Shown here in pieces: positions 35,759-44,983 of a DNA stretch of 64,000 nt. Below the pieces are notes generated by a model that saw only the letters and a list, made by a program, of their open reading frames with translations, was not told where the DNA came from and did not search any database. Numbering within the stretch: the stretch's first letter is position 1; each line of letters begins with the position of its first letter. Made by a program: the position numbers and the translations under genes. Source of the DNA: an uncultured Oceanospirillaceae bacterium (lineage in GTDB: Bacteria; Pseudomonadota; Gammaproteobacteria; Pseudomonadales; Balneatricaceae); assembly GCA_913057435.1 (NCBI GenBank), contig CAJXNY010000003.1:142700-206699 (forward strand). Direction: 5' to 3'.

Positions 35759-38700
35759 ATGCTGCGCTATATGACCGCCCACCCCACCGCCGCTAATCTG
35801 TTAATGATACTGATGCTGCTGGCAGGCCTGATGACAGTGCCGAACCTCAGCCGGGAGACCTTCCCCGAGATCAAAAAATATGAAGTGGACGTGTCCGTGG
35901 CCTACCCCGGCGCGACCCCTGGTGATGTTGAACAGGGTATCTGTAAGCCGCTGGAAGATGCGCTGGACGGCATCAGCTACACCGATGAGAAGCGCTGCCA
36001 GGCTCGCTCCGGCATCGGCATTATGACGCTGAAAATGCTGGAAACTGGCGACTTCGTACAGTTTAAAGATGACATTAACAGTGCCGTGGATGGCATTGAT
36101 AACTTCCCGGCTCAGAGTGAAGCTGCCGTGGTGACTGAGCTGGGCCGCACCCAGAAAGTAGTCACCCTGGCGCTGACCGCCGACCTGCCCCGCCGGGAGC
36201 TGAAAACCCTGGCCGAACAGATTAAGCAGCGCATGGCCCAGACCGGTGCCATCCCGCTGGTAGAAATCCAGGGGTTCAGCCAGCGCGAGTTTCAGGTACA
36301 GATTGCGCAGCATAACCTGCGCCAGTATGGCCTGAGCCTGCAGGATATCGCCGACCGGCTGACCCAGCAGGATGTCGATGTTCCGGCAGGTAAAGTCACC
36401 ACCACCGAGACGGAATATCAGATCCGCTTTAACGATGAACGGCGTACCAGCCGCGAGCTGGCGGAGCTGGTGATTGTGCGCGGTGAGCAGTATGGCGAAC
36501 TGCGGCTGGGCGATATCGCCACCGTGCGCGACAGCTTTGCCGACCAGGACAGCAATATCCTGTTCAATGACCAGCCCGCCGCCTTTCTGGTGATCAGCAA
36601 AAACACCCGTGATGACAGCCTGAACGTACTGGCAGCCACCCAGGCCTTTGTCGAACAGGAACGACGCCGGTTACCCGGCGAAGTGTCCCTGCAGCTGACC
36701 GAAGACAACACCAGCCTGATCAGTGATCGGCTCCAGCTGCTGGGCGAAAACGCCTGGCAGGGCCTGCTGCTGGTCTTTATCGTGATGTGGCTGTTTTTCG
36801 GCACCCGCTATGCCTTCTGGGTGACCATGGGCTTGCCGGTGTCATTTCTGGCCAGCGCACTGGTGCTCAACTACCTGGGCGTCAGCATCAATATGATCTC
36901 CATGGTCGCCCTGCTGCTGGCACTGGGCATTCTGATGGACGACGCCATTGTGATCAGCGAAAGCATCGGCGCGCATATCAAACAGGGCAAAAAACCGCTG
37001 CAGGCCGCCATTGATGGCACCCAGCAAGTGGCACGCGGGGTGTTCTCATCGTTTCTGACCACCTTCTGTGTGTTTTCCGGCCTGCTGATGATGGAGGGGA
37101 ATATCGGCCAGGTGCTGATTGTAGTGCCGATCGTACTGCTCACCGTGATCGTGGTATCACTGATCGAAGCGTTTTTTATCCTGCCCAACCACCTCTACCA
37201 TTCACTGGAACACCAGAAACGCAAAGGCCCGTCGGCCTTTCAGCAACGTTTCGACCAGGGGTTTGACCGGGTTCGCGCCGGGGTTGATCGGCTGGTCAGC
37301 CGTTTAATCCGCATCCGTTACGCCTTCGTCGGCAGTGTGGTCGCCCTGCTGGTGGTTTCTATCAGCCTGTTAGCGGGCGGCGTGATTCACTTTTCCGCCT
37401 TCCCGGCCGTCGAAGGTGACCAGCTGCAAGCCCGGATTATCATGCCCAGCGGCACCCCGCTGGCCAAAACCGAGCAGGTGGTCGCCCGTCTGCAGCAACA
37501 GCTACAGCAGGCCGCGACCCCGCTGAATGACCGCCAACCGGCAGACGCTATTAACAGTGTGGCGGTGAAGTATGTCCAGAACAAAGACGCCTTCGAGACC
37601 GGCCCCCACCTGGCCACCCTTAACGTCGACCTGTTAACCGCCGAACAGCGCAACTACTCACTCCACGAGCTAAAACAGGCCTGGCAGCAGGCCGCTGCGA
37701 CACTGCCCGAGCCCTGGCAGATCGTGATCGCCGAGCCCTCGTTCGGACTGGCGGGCCGTGCCGTCGAGATCCGCCTGCGCGGTGATGACCTTGACCAGCT
37801 GGCCGCCGCTTCCTACCAGTTACAACACTTTTTGGCAGGCTACCCCGGCGTCAACAACCTGATGGATGATCTGCGCCCCGGCCTGCCGGAGTTCAACCTC
37901 AAACTGAAAGAAGGCGCCTACAGCCTGGGCCTGAACGCCCAGACCATCGCCACCCAGCTGCGTGCCGCCTATCAGGGCGCAAAAGCCACCGAGCTGAACA
38001 TCGGCGCGGAAAACTATGAAGTGATCGTCGAGCTGGATACCGCCTCGCGCAGTGATCTGCTCAGCTTTGAAAACTTCCCCATCATCCACCCGCAAACCGG
38101 CACCGCTATACCGCTCAATACCGTGGCCGATATTATCCCGGTACGTGGTTTTGCCCGTATTCACCGGATCGACAATCAGCGCACCGTCACCGTACTGGGC
38201 GATGTCGACACCCGGCAGAACAACGTAGTCGCCATCCTGAGTGACCTGCAAAACGGCTGGCTGATCGAGTTTCAGCAACAATACCCGGCCATTGAGGTCA
38301 GCCTGAAAGGCGAGATAGAAGAAGGCGCGAAAACCCAGAATTCCATGCGCCGCGCCATGCTACTGGCACTGATCGGCGTCTATGTGCTGCTCAGCTTCCA
38401 GTTCCGCTCCTGGATTGAACCGGTGATTGTGATGCTCAACATCCCGCTGGCTCTGATCGGCGTGATCTGGGGCCACTGGCTGATGGGGCTGGACCTGACC
38501 ATGCCCTCGATGCTCGGTTTCGTCTCCCTGGCCGGGATCGTGGTGAACGACTCCATCCTGCTGGTCGAATTCGTCAAAGTGCGGGTCGCCGAAGGGATGA
38601 GCATCCACAGCGCTGCCGCAAAAGCCAGCCACGACCGCTTCCGCGCCGTACTACTCACCTCCCTCACCACCATCGCCGGAATGACGCCGCTGCTGTTTGA

Positions 38701-38863
38701 AACCAGCCTGCAGGCACAGATTTTGATCCCGCTGGCCACCAGCATCATCTTCGGCATCGCCAGCTCCACATTGCTGGTGCTGTTCGTAGTGCCCTGCCTG
38801 TACACCATTCTGGAAGACTGGCGTGGGGAGAAAGCATCGGTAGCAACGCGCGCCTCTGGCTGA
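35759..38863 (+). CDS. RND family efflux pump
   Basis: 1034 residues, the usual RND length, with 12 membrane spans in two halves and two large periplasmic loops. The proton-relay aspartate pair is present in LALGILMDDAIVISES (about 400-415), and the second half has LAGIVVNDSILLVEFV. The early NLSRETFPEI and PGATPGDVEQGICKPLEDAL are typical of the HAE-like branch found in marine proteobacteria. It exports drugs or toxic organics with the adaptor encoded upstream. The start is the ATG at 35759, which lies 1 bp past the adaptor stop codon; substrate unknown. Confidence 0.92.
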   Translation: MLRYMTAHPTAANLLMILMLLAGLMTVPNLSRETFPEIKKYEVDVSVAYPGATPGDVEQGICKPLEDALDGISYTDEKRCQARSGIGIMTLKMLETGDFVQFKDDINSAVDGIDNFPAQSEAAVVTELGRTQKVVTLALTADLPRRELKTLAEQIKQRMAQTGAIPLVEIQGFSQREFQVQIAQHNLRQYGLSLQDIADRLTQQDVDVPAGKVTTTETEYQIRFNDERRTSRELAELVIVRGEQYGELRLGDIATVRDSFADQDSNILFNDQPAAFLVISKNTRDDSLNVLAATQAFVEQERRRLPGEVSLQLTEDNTSLISDRLQLLGENAWQGLLLVFIVMWLFFGTRYAFWVTMGLPVSFLASALVLNYLGVSINMISMVALLLALGILMDDAIVISESIGAHIKQGKKPLQAAIDGTQQVARGVFSSFLTTFCVFSGLLMMEGNIGQVLIVVPIVLLTVIVVSLIEAFFILPNHLYHSLEHQKRKGPSAFQQRFDQGFDRVRAGVDRLVSRLIRIRYAFVGSVVALLVVSISLLAGGVIHFSAFPAVEGDQLQARIIMPSGTPLAKTEQVVARLQQQLQQAATPLNDRQPADAINSVAVKYVQNKDAFETGPHLATLNVDLLTAEQRNYSLHELKQAWQQAAATLPEPWQIVIAEPSFGLAGRAVEIRLRGDDLDQLAAASYQLQHFLAGYPGVNNLMDDLRPGLPEFNLKLKEGAYSLGLNAQTIATQLRAAYQGAKATELNIGAENYEVIVELDTASRSDLLSFENFPIIHPQTGTAIPLNTVADIIPVRGFARIHRIDNQRTVTVLGDVDTRQNNVVAILSDLQNGWLIEFQQQYPAIEVSLKGEIEEGAKTQNSMRRAMLLALIGVYVLLSFQFRSWIEPVIVMLNIPLALIGVIWGHWLMGLDLTMPSMLGFVSLAGIVVNDSILLVEFVKVRVAEGMSIHSAAAKASHDRFRAVLLTSLTTIAGMTPLLFETSLQAQILIPLATSIIFGIASSTLLVLFVVPCLYTILEDWRGEKASVATRASG

Positions 38864-39159
38864 TCGCCAGCAAGCTGGCTCCTACACTCAACAGTGCTGT
38901 AGTTAGTAACCATCGTAGGAGCGAGCTTGCTCGCGATCCGTAGCAGCGCGCTCCGCGCGCGTCAGGTTCTGCGTACTTACCCTGACGCCCGTGGAACGGG
39001 CTGCTACAGGTTTATACCCAGGTCAGGTCACGCATTGCCTGCTTTGAACACATCTGGTCGATCGCCAGCAAGCTGGCTTCTACACGCAACAGTGCTGTAG
39101 TCGGTAACCATAGTAGGAGCGAGCTTGCTGGCGATCCGCAGCAGCGCGCTCCGCACGCG
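38864..39159. repeat. REP-like repeat pair
   Basis: Two copies, about 196 bp apart, of a unit containing ATCGCCAGCAAGCTGGCT, AACAGTGCTGTAGT, GTAGGAGCGAGCTTGCT and CAGCAGCGCGCTCCGC. The parts are short palindromes of the REP kind found between genes in pseudomonad-like bacteria. The second copy supplies the stop codon of the next, convergent gene. A related element lies at 49384. Confidence 0.8.
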
Positions 39160-39558
39160 TCAGGCATTGGCACCGGCCCCCGGGGTTTGCTTTTTTAACT
39201 GCAGATAACTCAGCGCTGTTAACAGGCTAAAGAACGCCGGATCGCTCCAGCCCAGCCCGGTGAAAATACCTGTTATGCCTGCATAAAGGGTGATCACCGC
39301 ACCCAGGCCGTTGGTTATCAGCAGCGCTTTCATCAGCTGACGCTGGGTTGGCGGGTGGTCAATCTCACGCAGCAGCAGGCTGACCGCCGCCACACCGCCC
39401 AGGAAGATGCTGGTGTGTTCCGACAGAAATACTGCGTAGCGGTCATTCAGTTCCACCCCGTACATCGGCCACACCAATCCCGGTACAACAAACAGCGCCA
39501 ACGCAAAAGCGGTGTAGATTGCACCATGGAGGGTCAGAAATACCCTGTTACTCATCAC
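39160..39558 (-). CDS. Small four-span membrane protein, unknown function
   Basis: 132 residues with four hydrophobic segments (about 7-30, 46-63, 77-98 and 103-121). I do not recognise a named family. The stop codon and last bases lie in a REP-like repeat, so the C-terminus (GAGANA) may have been altered by repeat insertion. It is downstream of the YdhR-like gene (7-bp gap), probably co-transcribed. Confidence 0.65.
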   Translation of the reverse strand: MMSNRVFLTLHGAIYTAFALALFVVPGLVWPMYGVELNDRYAVFLSEHTSIFLGGVAAVSLLLREIDHPPTQRQLMKALLITNGLGAVITLYAGITGIFTGLGWSDPAFFSLLTALSYLQLKKQTPGAGANA

Positions 39559-39565
39559 TCTCCCC

Positions 39566-39871
39566 TTAGTGCCCCACAGGGCCTCGGTTAATTGCTGTCA
39601 GCGGCTGATTAACCTCAAAAATCATGCCCCGCACCTCGTTAACGCCCATCGCTTTCAGGCGTGCACTGTGCATTTCAAGATAGGCCTGAGCGCTGGCTTC
39701 ATCTTCAAACAGGTAGACCCCACCACCGCGATTTGCAGCAGTGTTTTCAGTCCATATTTTCCAGATCATACCGGGCTCTTCATTAATCGACTTCGCCAGT
39801 TCGACCAGCGTATCGGCCATCTCATCGCCCATCGGGCCCTGGTAATCAAAATCAACCTGCAAAAGTTTCAT
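39566..39871 (-). CDS. ydhR: YdhR-family monooxygenase-like protein
   Basis: 101 residues, the exact length of E. coli YdhR, a dimeric alpha/beta ferredoxin-fold protein related to antibiotic-biosynthesis monooxygenases. Matching segments are MKLLQVDFDYQGPMGDEM, EEPGMIWKIWTENTAANRGGGVYLFED and an ending with EVNQPLTAINRG. The ATG at 39871 has an AGAGACAGG ribosome site; the longer frame to 39928 runs into the divergent LysR promoter. Biochemical activity of the family is not settled. Confidence 0.85.
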   Translation of the reverse strand: MKLLQVDFDYQGPMGDEMADTLVELAKSINEEPGMIWKIWTENTAANRGGGVYLFEDEASAQAYLEMHSARLKAMGVNEVRGMIFEVNQPLTAINRGPVGH

Positions 39872-40012
39872 AACCTGTCTCTCCGATAACAGCGGGCCAC
39901 GACACTCGTGTCCCATCGATAGAGTCATTGTTGACTATGGTTATTGAACAGAAAAGTTCATAATTTCGCCTTTAAGTGTAGATTTATTCGACAGTTTACT
40001 GAGGTTGACGCC

Positions 40013-40903
40013 ATGAAACTCAAAACAACCCTGGACCAGTGGCTCACTCTTCAGGAGATCGACCGGGCGGGCAGTATCCAGGCAGCGGCGGCTACGCTGA
40101 ACAAAAGCCATACCACGCTGATATACGCCATCCGCAAGCTGGAGCACCAGCTGGGTGTGCAACTGGTGGAAGTCAGGGGACGCCGTGCGGCAATCACCGA
40201 ACAGGGCCGTTCGTTGCTGCGCCGGGCGGGCAGCATGCTGGAGCAGGCGCGTGAGCTGGAAGACCTGAGCCAGCAGGTCGCCGCCGGGATGGAATCGGAG
40301 ATCACTATCGCCGTGGATCACCTGTGCGATCCCGCGTTGCTGTACGCACCGCTGGCGGCTTACCTTGCGCAGAACAGCCTGACCTCGGTACAGGTAATCG
40401 AAACCTCGCTGTCGAAAACCCGCGAGATGGTCACCAGCGAGCAGGCCGATATCGCCATTATCACCCTGCCCATCACCAACTATCCGGCCGAAGCCTTTTC
40501 CCTCACAAGGATGTTACCGGTGGTGGCCACACAGCACCCACTGGCAGCACAGCCATCACTGTGCATGGCAGACTTCGCCACCTGCTGTCAGATCGTTATC
40601 CGGGATTCAGGGGCTGAAGACAGCACCACTACTGCGCAGAATGTGGGCTGGTTGAAGGCACGCCAGCGGGTCACGGTAGATAATTTCGACCACGCCTTTC
40701 GCGCCATTGAACAGGGAATCGGCTTCTGCCGCCTGCCCGAGCATGTAATTGCCCAGCGGAACCAGGGCCAGCTGAAAGTGCTGAACGTAGAACAGAATTC
40801 AGTGTACCAGGTGCCGCTGCACCTGACCCTGTCCAAAGGGGCCCGCACCGGCCCAGCGGCGCGGGCACTCTATGAGCAGCTACGTATCAGCGCACTGGCG
40901 TGA
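40013..40903 (+). CDS. LysR-family transcriptional regulator
   Basis: 296 residues. Helix-turn-helix at about 20-45 (GSIQAAAATLNKSHTTLIYAIRKLE), then the ligand-binding domain. Divergent from the YdhR-like gene, 141 bp apart, so it probably controls that operon. The ATG at 40013 begins the conserved domain; the frame extends upstream without a good site. Confidence 0.9.
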   Translation: MKLKTTLDQWLTLQEIDRAGSIQAAAATLNKSHTTLIYAIRKLEHQLGVQLVEVRGRRAAITEQGRSLLRRAGSMLEQARELEDLSQQVAAGMESEITIAVDHLCDPALLYAPLAAYLAQNSLTSVQVIETSLSKTREMVTSEQADIAIITLPITNYPAEAFSLTRMLPVVATQHPLAAQPSLCMADFATCCQIVIRDSGAEDSTTTAQNVGWLKARQRVTVDNFDHAFRAIEQGIGFCRLPEHVIAQRNQGQLKVLNVEQNSVYQVPLHLTLSKGARTGPAARALYEQLRISALA

Positions 40904-40963
40904 TCAGATAACCCCGCAGACCTTAGCGCTGATCTTTAAGACCCCTCTGACGGGCGGTTCAGG

Positions 40964-41638
40964 TTACCCCTGCAGATGCACCAGCAGTGCTTTACCCACG
41001 CCATGGGCGCTGGTCGGGTTCTGGCCGGTGATCAGGCGATCATCTTCAATCACCAGCTCGCCCCAGGGCTGACCTTTACTGTAGCGTTTGGCGCTGCGGG
41101 CCAGCGATTCTTCGAGCAGGAACGGGATGTCGTTAATGGTGTTGTAGTCCACCTCTTCCTCACGGGTAAAACCGGTCACGGCTTTACCCGCCAGCAGCTT
41201 CTCACCGCTGCTCAGGGTAATCGGCAGCAGTGCCGCCGGACCGTGGCAGACCGCGGCGATCACGCCACCCGCTTCGTAGTGACTGGCGGCGATTTTGGCA
41301 AACCCTTCATTCTCAGCCAGATCAGACAGCAGGCCAAAGCCACCCGGATAGAAGATGGCATCGTAATCAGCAGCGTTCACCTGCGCCACCGGCAGGGTGT
41401 TGTTGATACGGTTCTGAAAGCCTTCGTTGCCCAGTACTCTGTCGTTAACCGCATCGCCTTCCATGTCGGTGCCATACAGCGGTGCCTGGCCCCCGGCAAT
41501 CGAGGCAATCTCATATTCAACGCCCGCCTCATCCAGCAAGGCAACCACGTGGGTCAGCTCCGGTGCAAAGGTGCCATTCACCTGATCGGTCTCGCCCAGG
41601 GTTGCGTGGTTAGTTACCGGGATCAGTACTTTTTTCAT
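40964..41638 (-). CDS. DJ-1/PfpI family protein (Hsp31-like glyoxalase III type)
   Basis: 224 residues of the class I glutamine amidotransferase-like fold. The nucleophile elbow AVCHGPAAL places Cys131 next to His132, and Glu16 sits at the usual acidic position. FYPGGFGLLSDLAEN gives the cap region. Such proteins act as glutathione-independent glyoxalase or protein deglycase enzymes, or as holding chaperones. Divergent from the second LysR gene (129 bp). Confidence 0.9.
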   Translation of the reverse strand: MKKVLIPVTNHATLGETDQVNGTFAPELTHVVALLDEAGVEYEIASIAGGQAPLYGTDMEGDAVNDRVLGNEGFQNRINNTLPVAQVNAADYDAIFYPGGFGLLSDLAENEGFAKIAASHYEAGGVIAAVCHGPAALLPITLSSGEKLLAGKAVTGFTREEEVDYNTINDIPFLLEESLARSAKRYSKGQPWGELVIEDDRLITGQNPTSAHGVGKALLVHLQG

Positions 41639-41767
41639 GCTCAGTCCTTATCGAATCAGGTTCAACGGGTGTTGCGATGAGAGGCACTATAGGTAATTCC
41701 AGTTCAGGTGATAATATAAGAAAACTAGAATTCACTATTGCAGCTCAGCAATAATAGGATGGACAAC

Positions 41768-42652
41768 ATGGTCGTGGACAGTTTTGAAGGGATTCCCGAG
41801 TTTGTTGCCGTGGCGGAGAAACAGGGCTTCTCTGCAGCGGCAAAACAGCTGGGCTGTAGCACCAGCCATGTCAGCCGCCAGATCTCCCGACTGGAAACAC
41901 GGCTAGGGGTTGCACTGGTGGCGCGCACCACAAGAATGGTCAGCCTGACCCACGCTGGCAGGCTCTACTACGACCGCTGCCGTGACCTGGTCAATGGCCT
42001 GCAGCAGGCCAATGAGCAGGTGGGCTCACAGCAGTTTCAGCTCAATGGCACCCTGCGGGTGAGTGCAGCAGGCGCATTCGCCGAGAACTATGTCGCCCCG
42101 GCACTGATCGACTTTGCTCGCCAGCACCCGCAGCTGACAGTGAACATCAATTACGATAGCCGGCTGATCAATTTTGTTGAGGAAGGGTTCGACTTCACCA
42201 TCCGGCTGGGCCAGCTGAAAGACTCAGGCCTGGTCGCCCGCAAACTGGTCGACCGCACCCTGATGGCCGCCGCCAGCCCGGACTACCTGGCCCGCCATGG
42301 CACACCGAAGGAGCCCGACCAGCTGCGCAAACACAGCTGCGTAATTAACAATGACAGCTGGACCTTTCAGCACCAGGGCATAGAAACCAGCGTCCGCGTG
42401 CATGGCCGCTTCCAGAGCAACAACCCTAACACCCTGCTACGCGCCTGCGAACAGGGCCTGGGCATCGTCTACCTGCCACGCAGCAACCTCACCCCCTCAG
42501 TGGAACGCGGCACACTGATACCCGTGCTGGCACCCTACTGGCACCGAGGCGTCAGCAACTGGATTGTCTACCAGAACCGACAATTCCTGCCAATGCGAGC
42601 CCGGCTGGCAATCGACTACCTGCTGGCCCAGTTTGCTGACTGGGTGGAATAG
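41768..42652 (+). CDS. LysR-family transcriptional regulator
   Basis: 294 residues, start at 41768 because AGGA lies 8 nt upstream; an in-frame ATG at 41759 is an alternative. Helix-turn-helix GFSAAAKQLGCSTSHVSRQI (about 19-38), then a substrate-binding domain with GTLRVSAAGAFAENYVAPAL. It belongs to the large group that regulates a divergent gene, here the DJ-1/PfpI gene. A good terminator follows. Confidence 0.9.
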   Translation: MVVDSFEGIPEFVAVAEKQGFSAAAKQLGCSTSHVSRQISRLETRLGVALVARTTRMVSLTHAGRLYYDRCRDLVNGLQQANEQVGSQQFQLNGTLRVSAAGAFAENYVAPALIDFARQHPQLTVNINYDSRLINFVEEGFDFTIRLGQLKDSGLVARKLVDRTLMAAASPDYLARHGTPKEPDQLRKHSCVINNDSWTFQHQGIETSVRVHGRFQSNNPNTLLRACEQGLGIVYLPRSNLTPSVERGTLIPVLAPYWHRGVSNWIVYQNRQFLPMRARLAIDYLLAQFADWVE

Positions 42653-42739
42653 TGGGCCTGGGGGGCCAGCAGCAATCGCACAAGACCCTTATCGCTTTCC
42701 GGTTGAGCAGACGCCCAATAGGCCATATACTCCCCCCGG

Positions 42740-42762
42740 CTGCCAGAACTGGCAGGTTTTTT
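42740..42762 (+). terminator. Rho-independent terminator
   Basis: CTGCCAG-AA-CTGGCAG followed by G and six T's, 87 bp after the LysR stop codon and 34 bp before the His-rich gene. Confidence 0.85.
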
Positions 42763-42795
42763 ACGTCACCCTATTACAGCCGGGTTATCAGGATT

Positions 42796-43185
42796 ATGCG
42801 GTCTGGTTTTCTAACCGACACAAGCAGAATTATCGTCGTCGGCATTCTTATGTCGATCGTACTACTGTTGCCGCAGATAAATCCCGCAGCGCACAATCCG
42901 CTCGCAGGCCTTGATGCAACCACTGAACGCCATTATCAACTCGACTATGAACCCTCAGATCACGCTGGCCACAGCCACGAAAATGGCACTTCAGAAGAGC
43001 TAAGCCTCGACCATCAGCATGGCCATAACAGTGCTGACCACACCCATAATCCAGTATTTTTATCCGTACATGCGCTGCCTGCTGCATCCAGTATATTCAC
43101 TGGCCGCTGCACCTATACTCGCAGCTACCTGCCGCCACCACCCTCACAGCACTTGCGCCCTCCTCAACCACTCTACATCTCTTAA
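42796..43185 (+). CDS. Histidine-rich exported or membrane-anchored small protein
   Basis: 129 residues. One hydrophobic segment near the N-terminus (about 12-27) works as signal or anchor. The rest is outside the cytoplasm, with two histidine clusters (HAGHSHENG and DHQHGHNSADHTHN, about 57-87) suited to binding Ni, Co, Zn or Cu. The C-terminus is proline-rich. The ATG at 42796 is preceded by CAGGATT; a longer frame from 42652 overlaps the LysR gene and its terminator. It lies 47 bp before hupE and is probably a metal-binding partner of it. Confidence 0.65.
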   Translation: MRSGFLTDTSRIIVVGILMSIVLLLPQINPAAHNPLAGLDATTERHYQLDYEPSDHAGHSHENGTSEELSLDHQHGHNSADHTHNPVFLSVHALPAASSIFTGRCTYTRSYLPPPPSQHLRPPQPLYIS

Positions 43186-43232
43186 ACCAACCGCGGTTGC
43201 GGCAATTTTTTAAGAACAATGAGAGTTAATTG

Positions 43233-43964
43233 ATGAAAATTTCTGTGAATTCAGAAGGCTTGCTGCCGCCTGCGCGACAGCAAAAACTCTGGGCGATACT
43301 GTCCGGGTTACTGTGCTTAATTGTGTTTCAGACCAACGCCCAGGCCCATGGTGTTACCGCTGGCGATCAGGGTTATATCCAGGAGATTACCGGCACCCAC
43401 CTGTTGCCGTTCACCTATCTGGGTGCCAAGCATATGGTGACCGGTTATGACCACTTACTCTTCCTGTTCGGGGTTATCTTCTTTCTCTATCGGCTGCCGC
43501 ATATCGCGGTCTATGTCAGCCTGTTCGCCATCGGCCACTCAACCACACTGCTGGCCGGGGTTTATTTCGATATTCCGGCCAACGCCTATCTGATCGACGC
43601 CATTATTGGTGTATCAGTCATTTACAAGGCGCTCGACAACCTCGGTGCCTTTCAGCGCTGGTTCGGCTATCAACCGGATACCCGGCTGGCTACGCTGATA
43701 TTCGGTCTGTTCCATGGCTTCGGCCTGGCGACAAAAATTCAGGCCTTTGATATCTCACCCGACGGCCTGCTGCTCAATCTGCTGGCCTTTAATGTCGGCG
43801 TCGAGATTGGCCAGCTGCTGGCACTGAGTTTCATTCTGATCGCGATGGGCATCTGGCGTCGCCAGGCGGGCTTTTTCCGCCACGCCTATACCGCCAACGT
43901 CATGCTGATGGGGGCTGGTTTTATGCTGCTCGGCTACCAGCTGACCGGCTATTTCACTGCGTAA
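43233..43964 (+). CDS. HupE/UreJ family membrane protein
   Basis: 243 residues. After an exported N-terminal region with a signal-like segment (about 16-36) there are six to seven spans with HMVTGYDHLLFLFGVIFF (about 68-85), AIGHSTTLLAG and FGLFHGFGLA. These histidines are conserved in HupE/UreJ proteins, which take up nickel or cobalt. With the His-rich protein upstream and an anchor protein downstream it forms a small metal-uptake or metal-handling operon. The ATG at 43233 is one codon in from an in-frame TTG. Confidence 0.88.
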   Translation: MKISVNSEGLLPPARQQKLWAILSGLLCLIVFQTNAQAHGVTAGDQGYIQEITGTHLLPFTYLGAKHMVTGYDHLLFLFGVIFFLYRLPHIAVYVSLFAIGHSTTLLAGVYFDIPANAYLIDAIIGVSVIYKALDNLGAFQRWFGYQPDTRLATLIFGLFHGFGLATKIQAFDISPDGLLLNLLAFNVGVEIGQLLALSFILIAMGIWRRQAGFFRHAYTANVMLMGAGFMLLGYQLTGYFTA

Positions 43965-44004
43965 CCCTGGCCCATCTGGCATTAAAGAATACGAAGAGGT
44001 TTTT

Positions 44005-44676
44005 ATGTACAACACTGAGATCCCGAACACCACTGAACTGCCAACCAGCAAACAGCTGGTGCGCTCCACACTGATCGCCGCCACCGTTGCCGCGGCTCTG
44101 CTCATCACCACCGTGCTGCCTGCAGAATACGGTATCGACCCAACCGGTGCCGGGCGCTTCTTAGGTCTGACCACCATGGGTGAGATCAAAACCTCACTGA
44201 CAGAAGAGGCGGCTATGGACACCGCCGCACAGACTGAAACGCCAGCGCCCTCGCTGCCCCTGGTACAAGCAGCCTCCGCTGCGCCGGTATCAACACCAGC
44301 CACAGCCGAGCAGACCGTAGCTCCCCCAGTTGCTGAACCTCAGCAACCAGCACGCCCGGTCGCGTCAGACAAAAAAGTCTTCACCCTTAAACCCGGCGAA
44401 GCTGCCGAGATCAAACTGGGCATGAAAGAAGGTGCCGTCGTATCGTTCGACTGGCGTGTAAAAGGGGGGGCCGTCAACTTTGATACCCATGGCGACGCGC
44501 CAGGGCTTGACTACTATGGCTACAACAAAGGTCGCAAGGTGATGGGCGATAGCGGTACGTTAACGGCCGCATTCGATGGTAAGCACGGCTGGTTCTGGCG
44601 CAACCGCTCCGGCAACGATGCCACAATCACTTTAACAACCCAGGGAGATTACCAGCTGATCAAACGGGTGATGTAA
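44005..44676 (+). CDS. Transmembrane-anchor protein of a HupE cluster
   Basis: 223 residues. A short cytoplasmic tail and one membrane helix (about 24-41) are followed by an Ala/Pro/Thr-rich linker (about 74-120) and a compact C-terminal beta-rich domain (about 130-223) with FDWRVKGGAVNFDTHGD and HGWFWRNRSG. Proteins of this kind are often annotated 'transmembrane anchor protein' next to HupE genes, but have no proven function. It is the last gene of the cluster, 40 bp after hupE, and followed by a terminator. Confidence 0.75.
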   Translation: MYNTEIPNTTELPTSKQLVRSTLIAATVAAALLITTVLPAEYGIDPTGAGRFLGLTTMGEIKTSLTEEAAMDTAAQTETPAPSLPLVQAASAAPVSTPATAEQTVAPPVAEPQQPARPVASDKKVFTLKPGEAAEIKLGMKEGAVVSFDWRVKGGAVNFDTHGDAPGLDYYGYNKGRKVMGDSGTLTAAFDGKHGWFWRNRSGNDATITLTTQGDYQLIKRVM

Positions 44677-44683
44677 CCAACCG

Positions 44684-44716
44684 CCCCTTGCCGCATTGTG
44701 GCAAGGGGTTCTGTTT
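44684..44716 (+). terminator. Rho-independent terminator
   Basis: CCCCTTGCC pairs with GGCAAGGGG (9 bp, 7-nt loop), followed by TTCTGTTT, 8 bp after the stop codon of the anchor-protein gene. Confidence 0.85.
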
Positions 44717-44750
44717 GCAGGCCTGGCTATGGCCAACGCGGACATTCCAA

Positions 44751-44983
44751 TCACGCTACCCTCTCCAGCAACAGCTCAATCAGCAGCACCCAGATCACCA
44801 GCAGCGTCAGGTTGCTCACCACAAACAGAGTAAACCGATGCCAGACATGGTTCCAGGTCAGATGCACAACACTATGACCAACACGCAACCCGACGTACAA
44901 CCAGTGCCGTATAACGCCTGGTCGCCGTACAACCATGTTGTATTCCAGTGCACACCTGGGCGTGATTTTCCGGAAAAAGCGGA
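44751..44983 (-). pseudogene. 3' remnant of a MAPEG-family membrane protein gene
   Basis: The last 61 codons read WLYVGLRVGHSVVHLTWNHV, then WHRFTLFV and a final hydrophobic span, matching the C-terminal half of MAPEG proteins (R..HS..H...N....RF). The frame stays open upstream as far as the end of the large NTPase gene (44984), where similarity stops and no start exists. The 5' half is therefore missing, probably removed when the NTPase gene entered. Confidence 0.55.
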
